Shown piece by piece: positions 1 through 8,974 of a DNA stretch of 64,000 bases. The notes below the pieces were generated by a model. It was not told the DNA's origin. It saw only the letters and a program-made list of their open reading frames with translations, and searched no databases. Where the stretch lies: the NCBI GenBank assembly GCA_017307755.1, contig JAFKGQ010000026.1:1-64000 (forward strand). The letters run 5' to 3'. Position 1 is the first letter of the stretch. Every line of letters begins with the position of its first letter. The stretch comes from Chitinophagaceae bacterium (GTDB taxonomy: Bacteria > Bacteroidota > Bacteroidia > Chitinophagales > Chitinophagaceae). A program made the translations under genes and the position numbers.

Positions 1-148
1 CGGGGTATGCCTGCGAGAACCGAATCTCTTTGCCCACTGGGCACTCTTAGGATCTAAACCAACGATTTGATAACCGGAGCCGTGTAACGGGAGACTGTTA
101 CGCACGGTTCTAACAGAATCTCAGGTTGTGATACCTGGGTTTACTTAC
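1..148 (+). mobile_element. Group II intron, 3' end (domains V and VI)
   Basis: Bases 77-110 form a 34-nt domain V: an 8-bp lower stem beginning GAGCCGTG and closed by CACGGTTC, a 2-nt CG bulge at 101-102, an upper stem TAACGG/CTGTTA and a GAGA (GNRA) tetraloop. The catalytic AGC triad is at 78-80. A second hairpin (about 117-142) matches domain VI. The 3' splice site should be near 144-148; the exact base is uncertain. Length, bulge position and tetraloop are all diagnostic. The rest of the intron lies outside the window, upstream of the secreted hydrolase gene. Confidence 0.85.
2..70 (+). CDS. C-terminal tail of the intron-encoded reverse transcriptase/maturase (partial)
   Basis: The frame beginning at base 2 is open and ends with TGA at 68-70, six bases before domain V. 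It encodes a tail containing REPNLFAHWALLGSKPTI. Intron-encoded proteins are normally carried in domain IV and stop shortly before domain V, so position and frame fit. Only about 22 codons are visible and no reverse transcriptase motif is in the window, so the assignment rests mainly on location. Confidence 0.4.
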   Translation, partial: GVCLREPNLFAHWALLGSKPTI

Positions 149-170
149 TGACAAATAAAAACTTAATTCT

Positions 171-1844
171 ATGAATAAAATTCTATGCATCCTGCTGATC
201 ACGCTGGGCGGCCAGACACTGCTGCAAACGGCGAAGGGACAAACATTCACGGTAACTCCTTCCAGGGCGTATAATTATGTCGACGGGATAGGGGTCAACG
301 TTCACCTGCGTTTTCATAATGTGTACTATTACTCATTTGATACCATTATCTACCCCAAGCTGAAAAAGCTGGGGGTAAAGTACATACGGGATGCAGTGCC
401 GTATAGTGGTTTTGTGAGTATTGCGGATTCGGTTATAATAAAAAACAGGTTTATCAGGCTACATGATTCCCTTGGTATCAAAGTTTCTTATTTACTGGAT
501 AATAAAAAGGTGCCGGACAGTGCCGGCTTTAGGGACTCTGCCAATTATTTATCAGTGTTTCAGTCTACTCCGGGCTTAAGCGCTACGGTTGCATCCCTGG
601 AAGGGTTTAATGAGCCCGACCTGACCATTTACAGCTGGTATCCTGCCAAATGGGATACCCTGACCTATACAATCCAAAAGAGCCTGTGGGACAAGGCGAA
701 GTCAATACCCGCTCTTTCCGGTGTGCCCATCACCGCCCCGAGCTTTGTCACCTATTGGGCCGGAAGACCGGACAAGGTTGCGTCCATGATCCCCCATATC
801 AATTCGTATTTTGATTATGCCAACTTCCATATGTATGACGCAGGTGCATCGGACCCCACTTTTTTCCCGGGCTTTACTTATGACTGGAACAAGCAAAATA
901 CGCATATGGACTCCATCGGCAGGGGCTACCCCTGGGTTATGACGGAGATCGGCTATGAAAATGCGCTTAACTGGAACCTCCCTTCATCGCCCGGATATAT
1001 CCCGAGCACGTATCACTATTTATCCGAACTGGCTTGCGGTAAATACTATTCCGTGCTATTTATGGAATTGTTCAAACGAGGGGCTCAAAAGGCCTATTGC
1101 TATGAGTTTATTGACCAGAATACCGCGGACCAGTCTAACAGTGAGAACAATTTCGGACTGATCCATACCGATGGTACGGAAAAGCCGGCCTTTACGGCGA
1201 TAAAAAACACGATCGGTATACTCAAGGACGATGACACCACATTTACGCCGACCCCGCTGACTTATACATTGACGGGGACGGTCGCCGGGATCAATAATGC
1301 CTTGTATCAGAAAAAGAATGGGCACTATTATCTGGCCCTCTGGCAGAATAAGGACAGTGGCAGATGTTACAAATTTATGACCTTTACCGATCTTCCTCCG
1401 GACAGCCAACAAGTGAAAATCATTCTCCCATTCGTTGCGTCACATGTGAAAGTCTATCAGCCATTGGTTTCCCCGGATCCTATTTATACTTATTGTGATA
1501 AAGATACCCTGACGGTGAATGTCCCGGACCATCTTTTGCTGATCGATATAGACCCCTCGTGCGGGCTGCAACAGGGAAAAACACCCGTGGGCAATAAATC
1601 TTTGAGATTGACAGTGGCCTCACCTCCCAATCCCAATAACGTTCATATCTCGTTGTATACCCGGGAACCCGAGAAAGGGATTATCGAGATCTACAATCCG
1701 GCAGGCGCTGTCATCGCAAGGAAATTCGTCACTGCTGCCGCGTATCGGAACGATTATGATATTCCCTGTCAATTGACACCGGGGGTTTATATCGCTGTAT
1801 TCAGATATGCCAGGGGGGCCGTAACGCAGAAGTTTGTTCAGTAG
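171..1844 (+). CDS. Secreted glycoside hydrolase-like protein with T9SS sorting domain
   Basis: 557 aa. The protein starts with a signal peptide (about residues 1-24, ending AKGQ). The middle resembles clan GH-A TIM-barrel glycosidases: an NEP motif with candidate acid/base E148 and a TEIG motif with candidate nucleophile E259, spaced as in that clan. The last ~75 residues form a beta-rich domain with NPAG and LTPGVYIAVF, typical of type IX secretion C-terminal sorting domains, so the enzyme is probably exported through the outer membrane. The substrate is unknown. It lies just downstream of the group II intron end, and the DUF1080 lipoprotein gene begins soon after its stop. Confidence 0.8.
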   Translation: MNKILCILLITLGGQTLLQTAKGQTFTVTPSRAYNYVDGIGVNVHLRFHNVYYYSFDTIIYPKLKKLGVKYIRDAVPYSGFVSIADSVIIKNRFIRLHDSLGIKVSYLLDNKKVPDSAGFRDSANYLSVFQSTPGLSATVASLEGFNEPDLTIYSWYPAKWDTLTYTIQKSLWDKAKSIPALSGVPITAPSFVTYWAGRPDKVASMIPHINSYFDYANFHMYDAGASDPTFFPGFTYDWNKQNTHMDSIGRGYPWVMTEIGYENALNWNLPSSPGYIPSTYHYLSELACGKYYSVLFMELFKRGAQKAYCYEFIDQNTADQSNSENNFGLIHTDGTEKPAFTAIKNTIGILKDDDTTFTPTPLTYTLTGTVAGINNALYQKKNGHYYLALWQNKDSGRCYKFMTFTDLPPDSQQVKIILPFVASHVKVYQPLVSPDPIYTYCDKDTLTVNVPDHLLLIDIDPSCGLQQGKTPVGNKSLRLTVASPPNPNNVHISLYTREPEKGIIEIYNPAGAVIARKFVTAAAYRNDYDIPCQLTPGVYIAVFRYARGAVTQKFVQ

Positions 1845-1886
1845 AGGTTGAGTTGGCGTATGTGGATGTTTGCGCTATATTGCAGG

Positions 1887-2627
1887 ATGAAAATAACGAT
1901 GACCAGCCATTTGATCGGATATATCGGTGCGATCCTCTTTTCAGCCTGTTTTATAAGTTCCTGTACTGGTGAGGGAATGCGTGATAACCAATTGACGGAA
2001 AAAGAGAAAAAAGAAGGGTGGGTATTACTCTTTGACGGCAATTCCACAAAGGGATGGCATTTATATAACAATGCAAAAGATTCCTCTACGTGGACAGTAA
2101 AAAATGGCGAATTGACCTGTGGTCCTGATATCAGGTATATACACCTGGACCTGGTTTCCGACAAAGAATACAAGAATTTCGATCTGCGATTTGATTGGAA
2201 AATAAACAAGGGAGGAAATAGCGGTGTATTTATCAACGTCGTGGAGCGGCCGGATATCCAGGCGGCCTGGGCATCAGGACCTGAGTACCAGATACTGGAA
2301 AAGTCTCATCCGGATTATGAAAAGCCGGATAAGCGGCCTGGTGGTCTGTATGGGTTTGCCGAGCAGGGAGATCCGGTGGATACAAGGCCTTTTAACGAAT
2401 GGAATGAATCGAGGATAAGACAGCAGGACGGGCGTGTTGAATTTTACCTGAACGGTGTTTTGACTGCGCAGCGGGACTTTCATTCACAGGGGTGGGTCGA
2501 CTCGGTAGGTAAAACCTATTTTAATAATTTTTCCGAGTTTGGAAGGCATACCAGCGGGCATATTGCTTTGCAGGATTGGCAAAAAGCGATCTCTTTTAAA
2601 AATATAAGGATCCGGGAGTTGCCTTAA
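1887..2627 (+). CDS. DUF1080 (3-keto-disaccharide hydrolase family) lipoprotein
   Basis: 246 aa from the ATG at 1887. That start places a hydrophobic segment before an ISSC lipobox, so the product is probably a lipoprotein. A TTG at 1848 or ATGs at 1860/1866 would add residues ahead of the signal sequence. The mature part opens with EKEGWVLLFDGNSTKGW and shows SGVFINV and GGLYGF blocks characteristic of DUF1080, a jelly-roll family that includes 3-keto-glycoside hydrolases. It follows the secreted hydrolase in the same direction and may act on the same glycan, which is an inference. Confidence 0.8.
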   Translation: MKITMTSHLIGYIGAILFSACFISSCTGEGMRDNQLTEKEKKEGWVLLFDGNSTKGWHLYNNAKDSSTWTVKNGELTCGPDIRYIHLDLVSDKEYKNFDLRFDWKINKGGNSGVFINVVERPDIQAAWASGPEYQILEKSHPDYEKPDKRPGGLYGFAEQGDPVDTRPFNEWNESRIRQQDGRVEFYLNGVLTAQRDFHSQGWVDSVGKTYFNNFSEFGRHTSGHIALQDWQKAISFKNIRIRELP

Positions 2628-2634
2628 CCGGGTG

Positions 2635-3387
2635 TTATTTCCACCATTCAGTCTCTTCGAACTGCTGAGCTTTTTTAGTATTTTTATCAGAGCTGCCATA
2701 GGCTGCGACAAAGGTTTGCCAGCCGTTGCCGATGTATTTCTCATTTATAACCACACAGCCTGCGCCACTGTCCAGGTTCCTGCTGTCGGGTATTCTATAG
2801 TCGCCCCAGTTACATTTTTGGCTTTTACCTGTCTTATAGCTTGTCCATGTCGTCGAGCACTGATTGTTGTTGAAGCCGTCGGCGACAGCCATCAAAGCAT
2901 CATAGTTGAGCAGGCCTTTTTTATCCAGGGTAAAGTCTGTTTCTACTTTACCTCTGAAAACTCCGCTGGATGACTGGGTGCTATCTTCTTTAAAAACGAT
3001 GTCTCCAGTGACAGAACCCTGTTTATATTCCGGGTTGTCGCTTACTTTATCCAGAATGGCCCTGGTGATAGTGATCGTGCCTTTAAAACTGCAAATATTG
3101 TTTTTGACCTTTGTTTTGCCGTAGACATGGTATACGTACGGGTTGTTCTTATCCTTTGTTACGGTGATATAGTGAATATAAAAGCGTTGGTAATTACTGC
3201 CGATATAACCGAGCGGTTCGGGAAATGGGACTTTTTCGCCGTTGCCTTCTGTTTGGATACTATCGGCACGCCATAGTTTGCTGAGATCGTATTTTTTGAT
3301 GGGGGACAGGTAGTCGATGGTTTTGCTTGTCTGGGCATGTAGGGCGATTGTCAAGCTAAGGGTTGTTGTCAGGAGCAGGAGTTTCAT
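2635..3387 (-). CDS. Secreted hypothetical protein
   Basis: 250 aa. A signal peptide is clear (about residues 1-19, ending ALHAQ). The remainder is polar and beta-rich, with four cysteines (in NICSF, NNQCSTT, SQKCNWG and GAGCVV) that could form disulfides in the periplasm. No family is recognised. It converges on the DUF1080 gene with only 7 bp between stop codons and no terminator. The small neighbour at 3469 is divergent, so the ~80 bp between them must hold both promoters. Confidence 0.7.
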   Translation of the reverse strand: MKLLLLTTTLSLTIALHAQTSKTIDYLSPIKKYDLSKLWRADSIQTEGNGEKVPFPEPLGYIGSNYQRFYIHYITVTKDKNNPYVYHVYGKTKVKNNICSFKGTITITRAILDKVSDNPEYKQGSVTGDIVFKEDSTQSSSGVFRGKVETDFTLDKKGLLNYDALMAVADGFNNNQCSTTWTSYKTGKSQKCNWGDYRIPDSRNLDSGAGCVVINEKYIGNGWQTFVAAYGSSDKNTKKAQQFEETEWWK

Positions 3388-3468
3388 ATAATTAAAGATA
3401 CGGATACAAAATGTTATCTGGAAAACGTTATCTTAGGCAGTAACCATTGAAATCTTCAAGTTAATTCT

Positions 3469-4002
3469 ATGACGACTTTACCCATTCCCCGACATTTAAA
3501 GGACATTTTAAAACCAACAGGCGACAAGAATAATGAGTTTAATGTGACAGGCGAGATCGTGTGTGACTGCGGGTCGGGAAGCTTCAAACTAAAGCTAGTA
3601 GGGGATACATCATTTTATGTAAACCAGCGGGTAATAAAAGTGATCGGGATCGACGGGGACTATTTTTTGATAGTAAAAGCCGCGTGCAATCAATGTGGTA
3701 AGGAGCATCTGATCTTTGACGCGCATCTGCATGGGTGGAACGGGTTTGTGTGCGGCCGTGGAGAAGAGATTCCGGAGCGACCTGTATCAGAAGACTGGCA
3801 TTGCAACAAGTGCGGCAAAACCGATCATTTGATGCAAGTGAGCATACAATCCCAGGGACAGGACGATTTTATCGAAGAGGCAGGGGAGGAGGATTTTGAC
3901 AAAGACGATTGGGTGGATGCTTTTGGATGGATCACGATCATGGTAGAATGTAATGCGTGTAAAGAGAAGAATAAGGAGTGGATATCGTATGAGACGATGT
4001 GA
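3469..4002 (+). CDS. Hypothetical zinc-ribbon-like cytoplasmic protein
   Basis: 177 aa with no signal peptide or membrane segment. Paired cysteines recur along the chain: CDC near the start, CNQC in the middle, CNKC about two thirds along, and CNAC near the C terminus. Their spacing suggests two zinc-ribbon-like knuckles. An acidic stretch separates the last two pairs. The family is not recognised and no function is proposed; the metal site is inferred from cysteine spacing only. Confidence 0.65.
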   Translation: MTTLPIPRHLKDILKPTGDKNNEFNVTGEIVCDCGSGSFKLKLVGDTSFYVNQRVIKVIGIDGDYFLIVKAACNQCGKEHLIFDAHLHGWNGFVCGRGEEIPERPVSEDWHCNKCGKTDHLMQVSIQSQGQDDFIEEAGEEDFDKDDWVDAFGWITIMVECNACKEKNKEWISYETM

Positions 4003-4020
4003 TGATGTTATAAGAGGATG

Positions 4021-4106
4021 GTGCAATTGTGGCTTTTTAATAACTTGATTAATAGATGGTTGTGATTTTTGTTTTTGAAAATGATGCAATTGTGATGCAA
4101 TTATGG
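4021..4106. repeat. Short TGCAATT direct repeats
   Basis: TGCAATTGTG occurs at about 4022 and again at about 4085, the latter followed directly by a diverged copy (TGCAATTATGG). The copies sit between two convergent genes (stops at 4002 and 4101). They may belong to the 3' UTRs; no function is evident. Confidence 0.4.
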
Positions 4107-5447
4107 ATAATATAGGGTGTATTCGGCACCAACACCCTTCTTTGAGTTGGATAAAATAAGCTTCCGTGTCACAAGGTCCTGTATGTCTCTTGTCGCGGTA
4201 TTACGTGTCGTTTGGTTTAACTGTTGATAAATCGCATTCGTTAACTTGCCATTTTCTTTCAAGTATAAAACAGCTTTTATCTGCCTTTCATGCAGGGATA
4301 ATTTCTTCAAGTACGATTCCGTATAAATATCCTTCAAAAATGTCACATGCACGCCATCCTCCTGTTCCTGGATGATCGGTTCCGGCAATCCGGCAGCCAC
4401 ACAATAATCGATGATGCGACTGATACCACGGCCCCAGGCTTCAATCATGCCCGCTTTAAAGAAGACGTCGGCGATATGTCTGTTACGGGGTCGGGATGTA
4501 TGTTCCCGCTTGAGGCGTTCGATATCGTAGCCTTCCGGCAGGCGGCCTGGATTGAAGAGTGTCAATTTATCCGGATATACACGCAGGAAAATATAGGTGC
4601 TGGAATAGTCTTTATGGATAATGGCATTCAGAATGGCCTCCCGGAGGGCATCTTCCGGATATTCCAGGAGTTCAACCCGTTGCAACCCTTCATAGGTGAT
4701 GGGGCGAATCAGGTATTTGTTTTTCAAAATGTCGAGCACCTTGTCTGCCATGTAAAGGATATTGCCTTCCACGATATCCTGGTGCAGCAGGTCTGCGGGG
4801 GAATGACCAAACCGACCGATCTTGAAGGTAGCAGTTACAAATTGATGGGTTGGATCATCACCGAAGAGAAGCATTCCTGCGTGGGTAAGCTCACCATCCT
4901 CTGTGAGCAAATGCAAATTACGAAGCAGGGAGGAGAAATCACTGCCGGCGGCTTCTGGTGAAATGCGCCCGGACCGCAGCGCATCACGCAAAAACGCTTG
5001 CAGGACAACTGTGTTAAGATGAGCCGAAGTTTTGCCTGTTAAAGCAATGTCCTCCCAACTCTTCCCCATCTTTCGTAAGAGCCAGTTTTGTAGAGCTACC
5101 CCTTTGAGCTCCTGTTTGGTGCTGCCACTACGGTAATGAAAAATGCCATGATAGGAGATAGGGGCATCACTGGCTGGGACATCGATCTCGATATAATGGT
5201 TACGTCCTTTCTTATAAAGGTTTACATCTATCACCAATCCCAGATGCTGTGCGGTTTTGTTGGGTATTTCGTCGAGTAACTTTTTATAATCTTCCAGGCC
5301 GACTGCCTTACCACTGTCATCCATACCTATTAATAGCTTGCCCCCCTGCGCATTGGCAAAACCACAGATCCATTTCAGGTATTCATCCCGCCATTGCTGT
5401 TTGTACTCTATCGTTTGATGTTCCGTCACAACAGGCGAATGTAGCAA
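4101..5447 (-). CDS. AlbA_2-domain / HATPase_c_4 transcriptional regulator (RecG-like)
   Basis: 448 aa. The N-terminal ~120 residues carry the Schlafen AlbA_2 fold signature (TIEYKQQW then FANAQGGKLLIGMDDSG). A central block with REAILNAIIHKDYS, LFNPGRLPEG and EAWGRGISRI matches the C-terminal ATPase-like domain found in proteins often misnamed RecG helicases. A winged-helix segment ends the protein. There are no helicase motifs. Such proteins are thought to be nucleic-acid-binding regulators; the target here is unknown. It is divergent from the TetR gene at 5610. Confidence 0.8.
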   Translation of the reverse strand: MLHSPVVTEHQTIEYKQQWRDEYLKWICGFANAQGGKLLIGMDDSGKAVGLEDYKKLLDEIPNKTAQHLGLVIDVNLYKKGRNHYIEIDVPASDAPISYHGIFHYRSGSTKQELKGVALQNWLLRKMGKSWEDIALTGKTSAHLNTVVLQAFLRDALRSGRISPEAAGSDFSSLLRNLHLLTEDGELTHAGMLLFGDDPTHQFVTATFKIGRFGHSPADLLHQDIVEGNILYMADKVLDILKNKYLIRPITYEGLQRVELLEYPEDALREAILNAIIHKDYSSTYIFLRVYPDKLTLFNPGRLPEGYDIERLKREHTSRPRNRHIADVFFKAGMIEAWGRGISRIIDYCVAAGLPEPIIQEQEDGVHVTFLKDIYTESYLKKLSLHERQIKAVLYLKENGKLTNAIYQQLNQTTRNTATRDIQDLVTRKLILSNSKKGVGAEYTLYYP

Positions 5448-5555
5448 AAAGGTGAGGTGGCAAAAAACGAAGTTTTCGGCAATTATACTTATTTAAGTTT
5501 CACAGAATTTCATTTTGCAAATAGTTATATTTCCCTTAGAGTAGGTGTGAAAAAC

Positions 5556-5591
5556 TATTTTGTACCAATTAGTACAAAATATATACCTTAG
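5556..5591 (+). promoter_or_regulatory. TetR operator with overlapping promoter
   Basis: TATTTTGTAC (5556-5565) and GTACAAAATA (5572-5581) are perfect 10-bp inverted arms around a 6-bp spacer. The left arm contains TTTG (5559-5562) and 21 bp further on is TACCTTAG (5584-5591), close to the Bacteroidota TAnnTTTG -7 element. The palindrome thus covers the -33 region of the TetR gene starting at 5610, which fits autorepression. Confidence 0.75.
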
Positions 5592-5609
5592 CCTGACAAT
5601 TACATCAAC

Positions 5610-6191
5610 ATGGCAGGACGCCCTTCCATATTCGACGAAGAAAAGGTACTTGACAAAGCCACCGAACTGTTCTGGACGCGAGGGTATGAAGCTACATCCC
5701 TCGATGACCTACTGGCAGTGATGGGGTTGGGGAAGAGCAGCTTTTACCACGCTTTTGGCAGCAAGAAAAAGTTATTCGAGCAGGTGATGGATCGTTTTAG
5801 CAACGATGCCACCCACCGGCTGGCCGGCGATCTGCCTACGCATCCCCGACCGATGGAGAGGATACGGGAGTTTTTTAGGGAGATCGCGGATTCCGGATGG
5901 AACAAGCATAAAAAAGGTTGTTTTATGGGCAATACCGTTGTGGAACTGACCAATGGCGATCGCTCGCTTTGCACACGGGCCATCCGCAGACTGGAAAGAA
6001 TGGAAGATCTGTTCCGTCATTATATCGGGGTGGCGCAGGAGTCCGGCGAGTTACGAACAAAAGAAGACCCGGTTGTACTGGCCCGTTATTTACAGACGAT
6101 GTGGAACGGCCTGAATATCACCCGCAGGATGCATCCGGACCCGGCAGCGCTGCGCCCGCTGATCGAACTACAATTACAAATTTTAAAATAA
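5610..6191 (+). CDS. TetR/AcrR family transcriptional regulator
   Basis: 193 aa. The N-terminal helix-turn-helix is typical (ATELFWTRGYEATSLDDL through SSFYHAFGSKKKLF). The ligand-binding half contains CFMGNTVVEL, frequent in the TetR branch related to YxaF/ComR-type regulators. A perfect palindrome lies in its own promoter, so it probably represses itself and the MBL hydrolase gene 6 bp downstream. The inducer is unknown. Confidence 0.88.
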   Translation: MAGRPSIFDEEKVLDKATELFWTRGYEATSLDDLLAVMGLGKSSFYHAFGSKKKLFEQVMDRFSNDATHRLAGDLPTHPRPMERIREFFREIADSGWNKHKKGCFMGNTVVELTNGDRSLCTRAIRRLERMEDLFRHYIGVAQESGELRTKEDPVVLARYLQTMWNGLNITRRMHPDPAALRPLIELQLQILK

Positions 6192-6197
6192 CGTTTT

Positions 6198-6989
6198 ATG
6201 AAGGTTTCTATCACGCAGATCGACACGGCATGTATGCTCATCGATATCAATGGTTTTCGTATCGTCACCGACCCGGCTTTTGACGAAGCTGGTGGTGCCT
6301 ATCAGTCCGGCTCCGGCAGGATATTGAAAAAAACAGGTTCTCCCGCCCTTCACCCAAAGGACCTGGGACATGTCGACCTGGTTTTGCTGAGTCATGATCA
6401 GCATAAGGACAACCTGGACAACAGCGGCCGGGAGTTTTTAACAATGGTGCCACAGATCATTTCTACAAAAGAGGCCCGGGAAAGATTAGGACTTGCTACG
6501 GTGACAGGCATCGATGAATGGGAAGCGACGAGTATCGATACGAACAAAGTGCCGGGTCTTAGCATCACAGGCACACCCTGTATGCATGGCTCGGATGAGG
6601 AATTACACCAGGCTGCGGGTCATGTGCTTGGATTCATCCTGGAATGGGACGGACAGGAGAATGGCGTACTATACATATCGGGTGATACGGTATTCTTTAA
6701 AGGGATAGAAGAGATAGCCGAACGTTTTACTATCGATACGGCCATCCTCCACATCGGCAGAGCCGGTTTCCCCGCCCAGATAGGGGATCGTTATCTAACC
6801 TTTACCACGGATGAAGCCATCCATACGGCAAGAATCATGCATGTAAACAAACTGATACCTACCCACCAGGAAGGATGGGAGCATTTTCAGGAAAACAGGG
6901 CCAGGTCAAAAGAGCAGCTGCTTGCCGCAGGATTGGGCGACAAACTGGTGTGGTTAACACCAGGAAAGCCGGCAGCGCTTACCATTTAA
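6198..6989 (+). CDS. MBL-fold metal-dependent hydrolase (UlaG-like)
   Basis: 263 aa, cytoplasmic. It resembles UlaG/YtnP-type metallo-beta-lactamase-fold hydrolases. The metal motif is SHDQHKDN, with H66, H69 and D71, and later metal-site candidates occur in the ISGDT segment and a C-terminal THQEGW. It sits 6 bp after tetR and is probably co-regulated with it, which suggests detoxification or turnover of whatever TetR senses. It converges on the aquaporin gene, and both stop codons share TTAA at 6986-6989. Confidence 0.82.
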   Translation: MKVSITQIDTACMLIDINGFRIVTDPAFDEAGGAYQSGSGRILKKTGSPALHPKDLGHVDLVLLSHDQHKDNLDNSGREFLTMVPQIISTKEARERLGLATVTGIDEWEATSIDTNKVPGLSITGTPCMHGSDEELHQAAGHVLGFILEWDGQENGVLYISGDTVFFKGIEEIAERFTIDTAILHIGRAGFPAQIGDRYLTFTTDEAIHTARIMHVNKLIPTHQEGWEHFQENRARSKEQLLAAGLGDKLVWLTPGKPAALTI

Positions 6990-7702
6990 CCTTTTGGCTC
7001 GAACACTCCTTTCCAGAACAATGCCGCGATAATTCCTCCCAGCAGGGGGGCGACGATAAACAGCCATAGCTGGGACAGGGCTTTCCCTCCGGCGAATATT
7101 GCAGGCCCAAAGCTCCGGGCCGGGTTGACGGATGTGCCCGTTATATGTATACCCACCAGGTGTATCAACACCAGGGTGAGGCCGATGGCCATACCTGCCA
7201 TTGTGCTATTCCCCAGACGGGAGGTGGTGGCAAATATGACGAACAGGAATAAGAAGGTGAGAATGACTTCTGCAAGAAAGGCGGACCCGGTGCTATATCC
7301 CCCCAGGTATCCCTGTCCCCAGCCATTGGAGCCCAGGGCCCATTCACCCATGGTGAAACCCGGAGCCCCTGACTGCAACGCGTACAGCACAGCCGCACCC
7401 ACGGTAGCTCCGGCAAACTGGGCGATGATATAACCGGCGCAATCACGGCCATTGATCTTTCCTGCTACCAGCATGGCAACGGTGATCGCCGGATTGATAT
7501 GACATCCGGATATAGGTCCGATGGCATAAGCCATCACGACTACAGCGAGTCCGAAAGCCAGGGCAATGCCTAAAACACCTATTCCTGCCGGAGCATCGGC
7601 GAGAACAGCAGAGGGGATGGTTTTACCGGCTACGACGGCGGCACCGCAGCCAAACAGCACAAGAGAGAAGGTCCCGATAAATTCGGCGAGCATTTTTTTC
7701 AT
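6986..7702 (-). CDS. aqpZ: Aquaporin Z-like water channel
   Basis: 238 aa with six membrane segments and both MIP signature loops: NPA at 70-72 and NPAR at 193-196. By spacing, the selectivity filter is F50, H181, T190 and R196, the same set as the water-selective AqpZ rather than the wider filter of glycerol channels. The length is normal for AqpZ. It is convergent with the MBL hydrolase gene and divergent from the small membrane protein gene at 7841, with a 138-bp AT-rich spacer between them. Confidence 0.92.
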   Translation of the reverse strand: MKKMLAEFIGTFSLVLFGCGAAVVAGKTIPSAVLADAPAGIGVLGIALAFGLAVVVMAYAIGPISGCHINPAITVAMLVAGKINGRDCAGYIIAQFAGATVGAAVLYALQSGAPGFTMGEWALGSNGWGQGYLGGYSTGSAFLAEVILTFLFLFVIFATTSRLGNSTMAGMAIGLTLVLIHLVGIHITGTSVNPARSFGPAIFAGGKALSQLWLFIVAPLLGGIIAALFWKGVFEPKG

Positions 7703-7840
7703 AGAACTATATTTTTAGAAAAGCCAAGGTAGGCAAGTTTATAAAAAATTAAGTATTTATGTATTTTATTTTTTTCGTATATTATTGCCCGTTCAGAATT
7801 TATCCGGCATTTTCCTAAAATTTGTGTAACTAGCAACCCC

Positions 7841-8236
7841 ATGAAATATTCTCAATGGATAGGTGTTGTTGCTGCTTTGTTGCTTATAGGGGCCTGTTTT
7901 CTTCCCTGGGCTTATTTTCCTGATCTTCATAAGGAGTTCACCGGTTTTTTTTCCGAGAACAATGCGTATGGCAGACCGGGAAAGATATTTATATTTTTTT
8001 GTGGTATCGCCATCATCCTCTTCCTGATCCCCCGTATCTGGGCCAAGCGGGCCAATATTTTTGTAGGTGCGATCATCCTTGCTTTTGCCATCAAGAGTTT
8101 TATCCTTTATACGGCGTGCTACAGGGGTATTTGTCCTGAGAAGAGAGTGGGCATTTTTCTGGTGATGCTGGGAGCGGTTCTTATCGTTGCCGCCGCCGTG
8201 TCACCCAATGTCCGGTTGAAGGAGAAGAATGGTTAA
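7841..8236 (+). CDS. Hypothetical four-helix membrane protein
   Basis: 131 aa with about four hydrophobic helices (near residues 7-27, 44-63, 70-90 and 104-123). A cysteine-containing loop (TACYRGICPEKR) precedes the last helix. The family is not recognised. It converges on the VIT/CCC1 gene with 2 bp between the stop codons. The topology prediction is from hydropathy by eye. Confidence 0.65.
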   Translation: MKYSQWIGVVAALLLIGACFLPWAYFPDLHKEFTGFFSENNAYGRPGKIFIFFCGIAIILFLIPRIWAKRANIFVGAIILAFAIKSFILYTACYRGICPEKRVGIFLVMLGAVLIVAAAVSPNVRLKEKNG

Positions 8237-8238
8237 TA

Positions 8239-8952
8239 CTAGTGCTGTATCAGCCGGGCCACGGCAAATGCACAGCCGGCTGCGAGGGCCCCGATGACCA
8301 TTACCCGTATGGCTCCGGCCAGGGGATTGACCCCGGTGATCCTGCTTTTGAAATATCCAAAAACAAAAAGACATATCAGGGTGATGACGGCGGATATCTT
8401 CAATCCCGTCAGGCCGTCGTGTACAAAAAAGTAAGGGCTAAGAGGGATAAGACCGCCGACTACATAGGAGATGCCGATGTTAAAAGCGCTTTTTCTTGCC
8501 CGTTGGGGATCGGGCTTGTCCAGTCCCAGTTCATATTTCATCATAAAATCCACCCATACATCCTTGTCCCGGGTCATCTCGGCCACGGCTTTTTCCTGTA
8601 CTTCTTCGCTCAGCCCCAGGCCGGAAAAAAATGCTTTCACCTCCTGTCTTTCCTGGTCAGGTACCTGCCGGATCTCGTCGTATTCGCGTCGGAGTTCTGA
8701 ATTATAATGATCTACTTCTGTCTTGCCTGCCAGGTAGCCACCCAATCCCATAGCGATGGAGCCGGCGGCTATTTCCGCCAGTCCTGCGATCCAGATCAGG
8801 TTGAGATGTTCCTGGCTGACAGCTCCGCTGAGACCCGCCGCCAGGGCAAAGGGGACCGTGAGGCCGTCCGACATACCGATGACGATGTCTGTCAGTATCT
8901 CCGATCCGCGCATATGCTCCTCAGTGTGTCCTGCCTGCAGTGAACTATTCAT
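8239..8952 (-). CDS. VIT1/CCC1 family transporter
   Basis: 237 aa. The N-terminal segment DIVIGMSDGLTVPFALAAGL and the following SIAMGLGGYLAG match the first helices of the VIT1/CCC1 family of iron and manganese transporters. A cytoplasmic acidic region (about 80-135) with several Glu and Met residues corresponds to the metal-binding domain. C-terminal helices follow. The gene lies 22 bp downstream of rocD on the same strand and is probably co-transcribed with it. Confidence 0.85.
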   Translation of the reverse strand: MNSSLQAGHTEEHMRGSEILTDIVIGMSDGLTVPFALAAGLSGAVSQEHLNLIWIAGLAEIAAGSIAMGLGGYLAGKTEVDHYNSELRREYDEIRQVPDQERQEVKAFFSGLGLSEEVQEKAVAEMTRDKDVWVDFMMKYELGLDKPDPQRARKSAFNIGISYVVGGLIPLSPYFFVHDGLTGLKISAVITLICLFVFGYFKSRITGVNPLAGAIRVMVIGALAAGCAFAVARLIQH

Positions 8953-8974
8953 AGTGGCCGTAAAATTATGATAA

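Noticed and set aside
4347..4961. Long open frame (204 codons) on the + strand
   Set aside because: Antisense to the AlbA_2/ATPase gene; no family motif, composition follows the opposite strand's codons.
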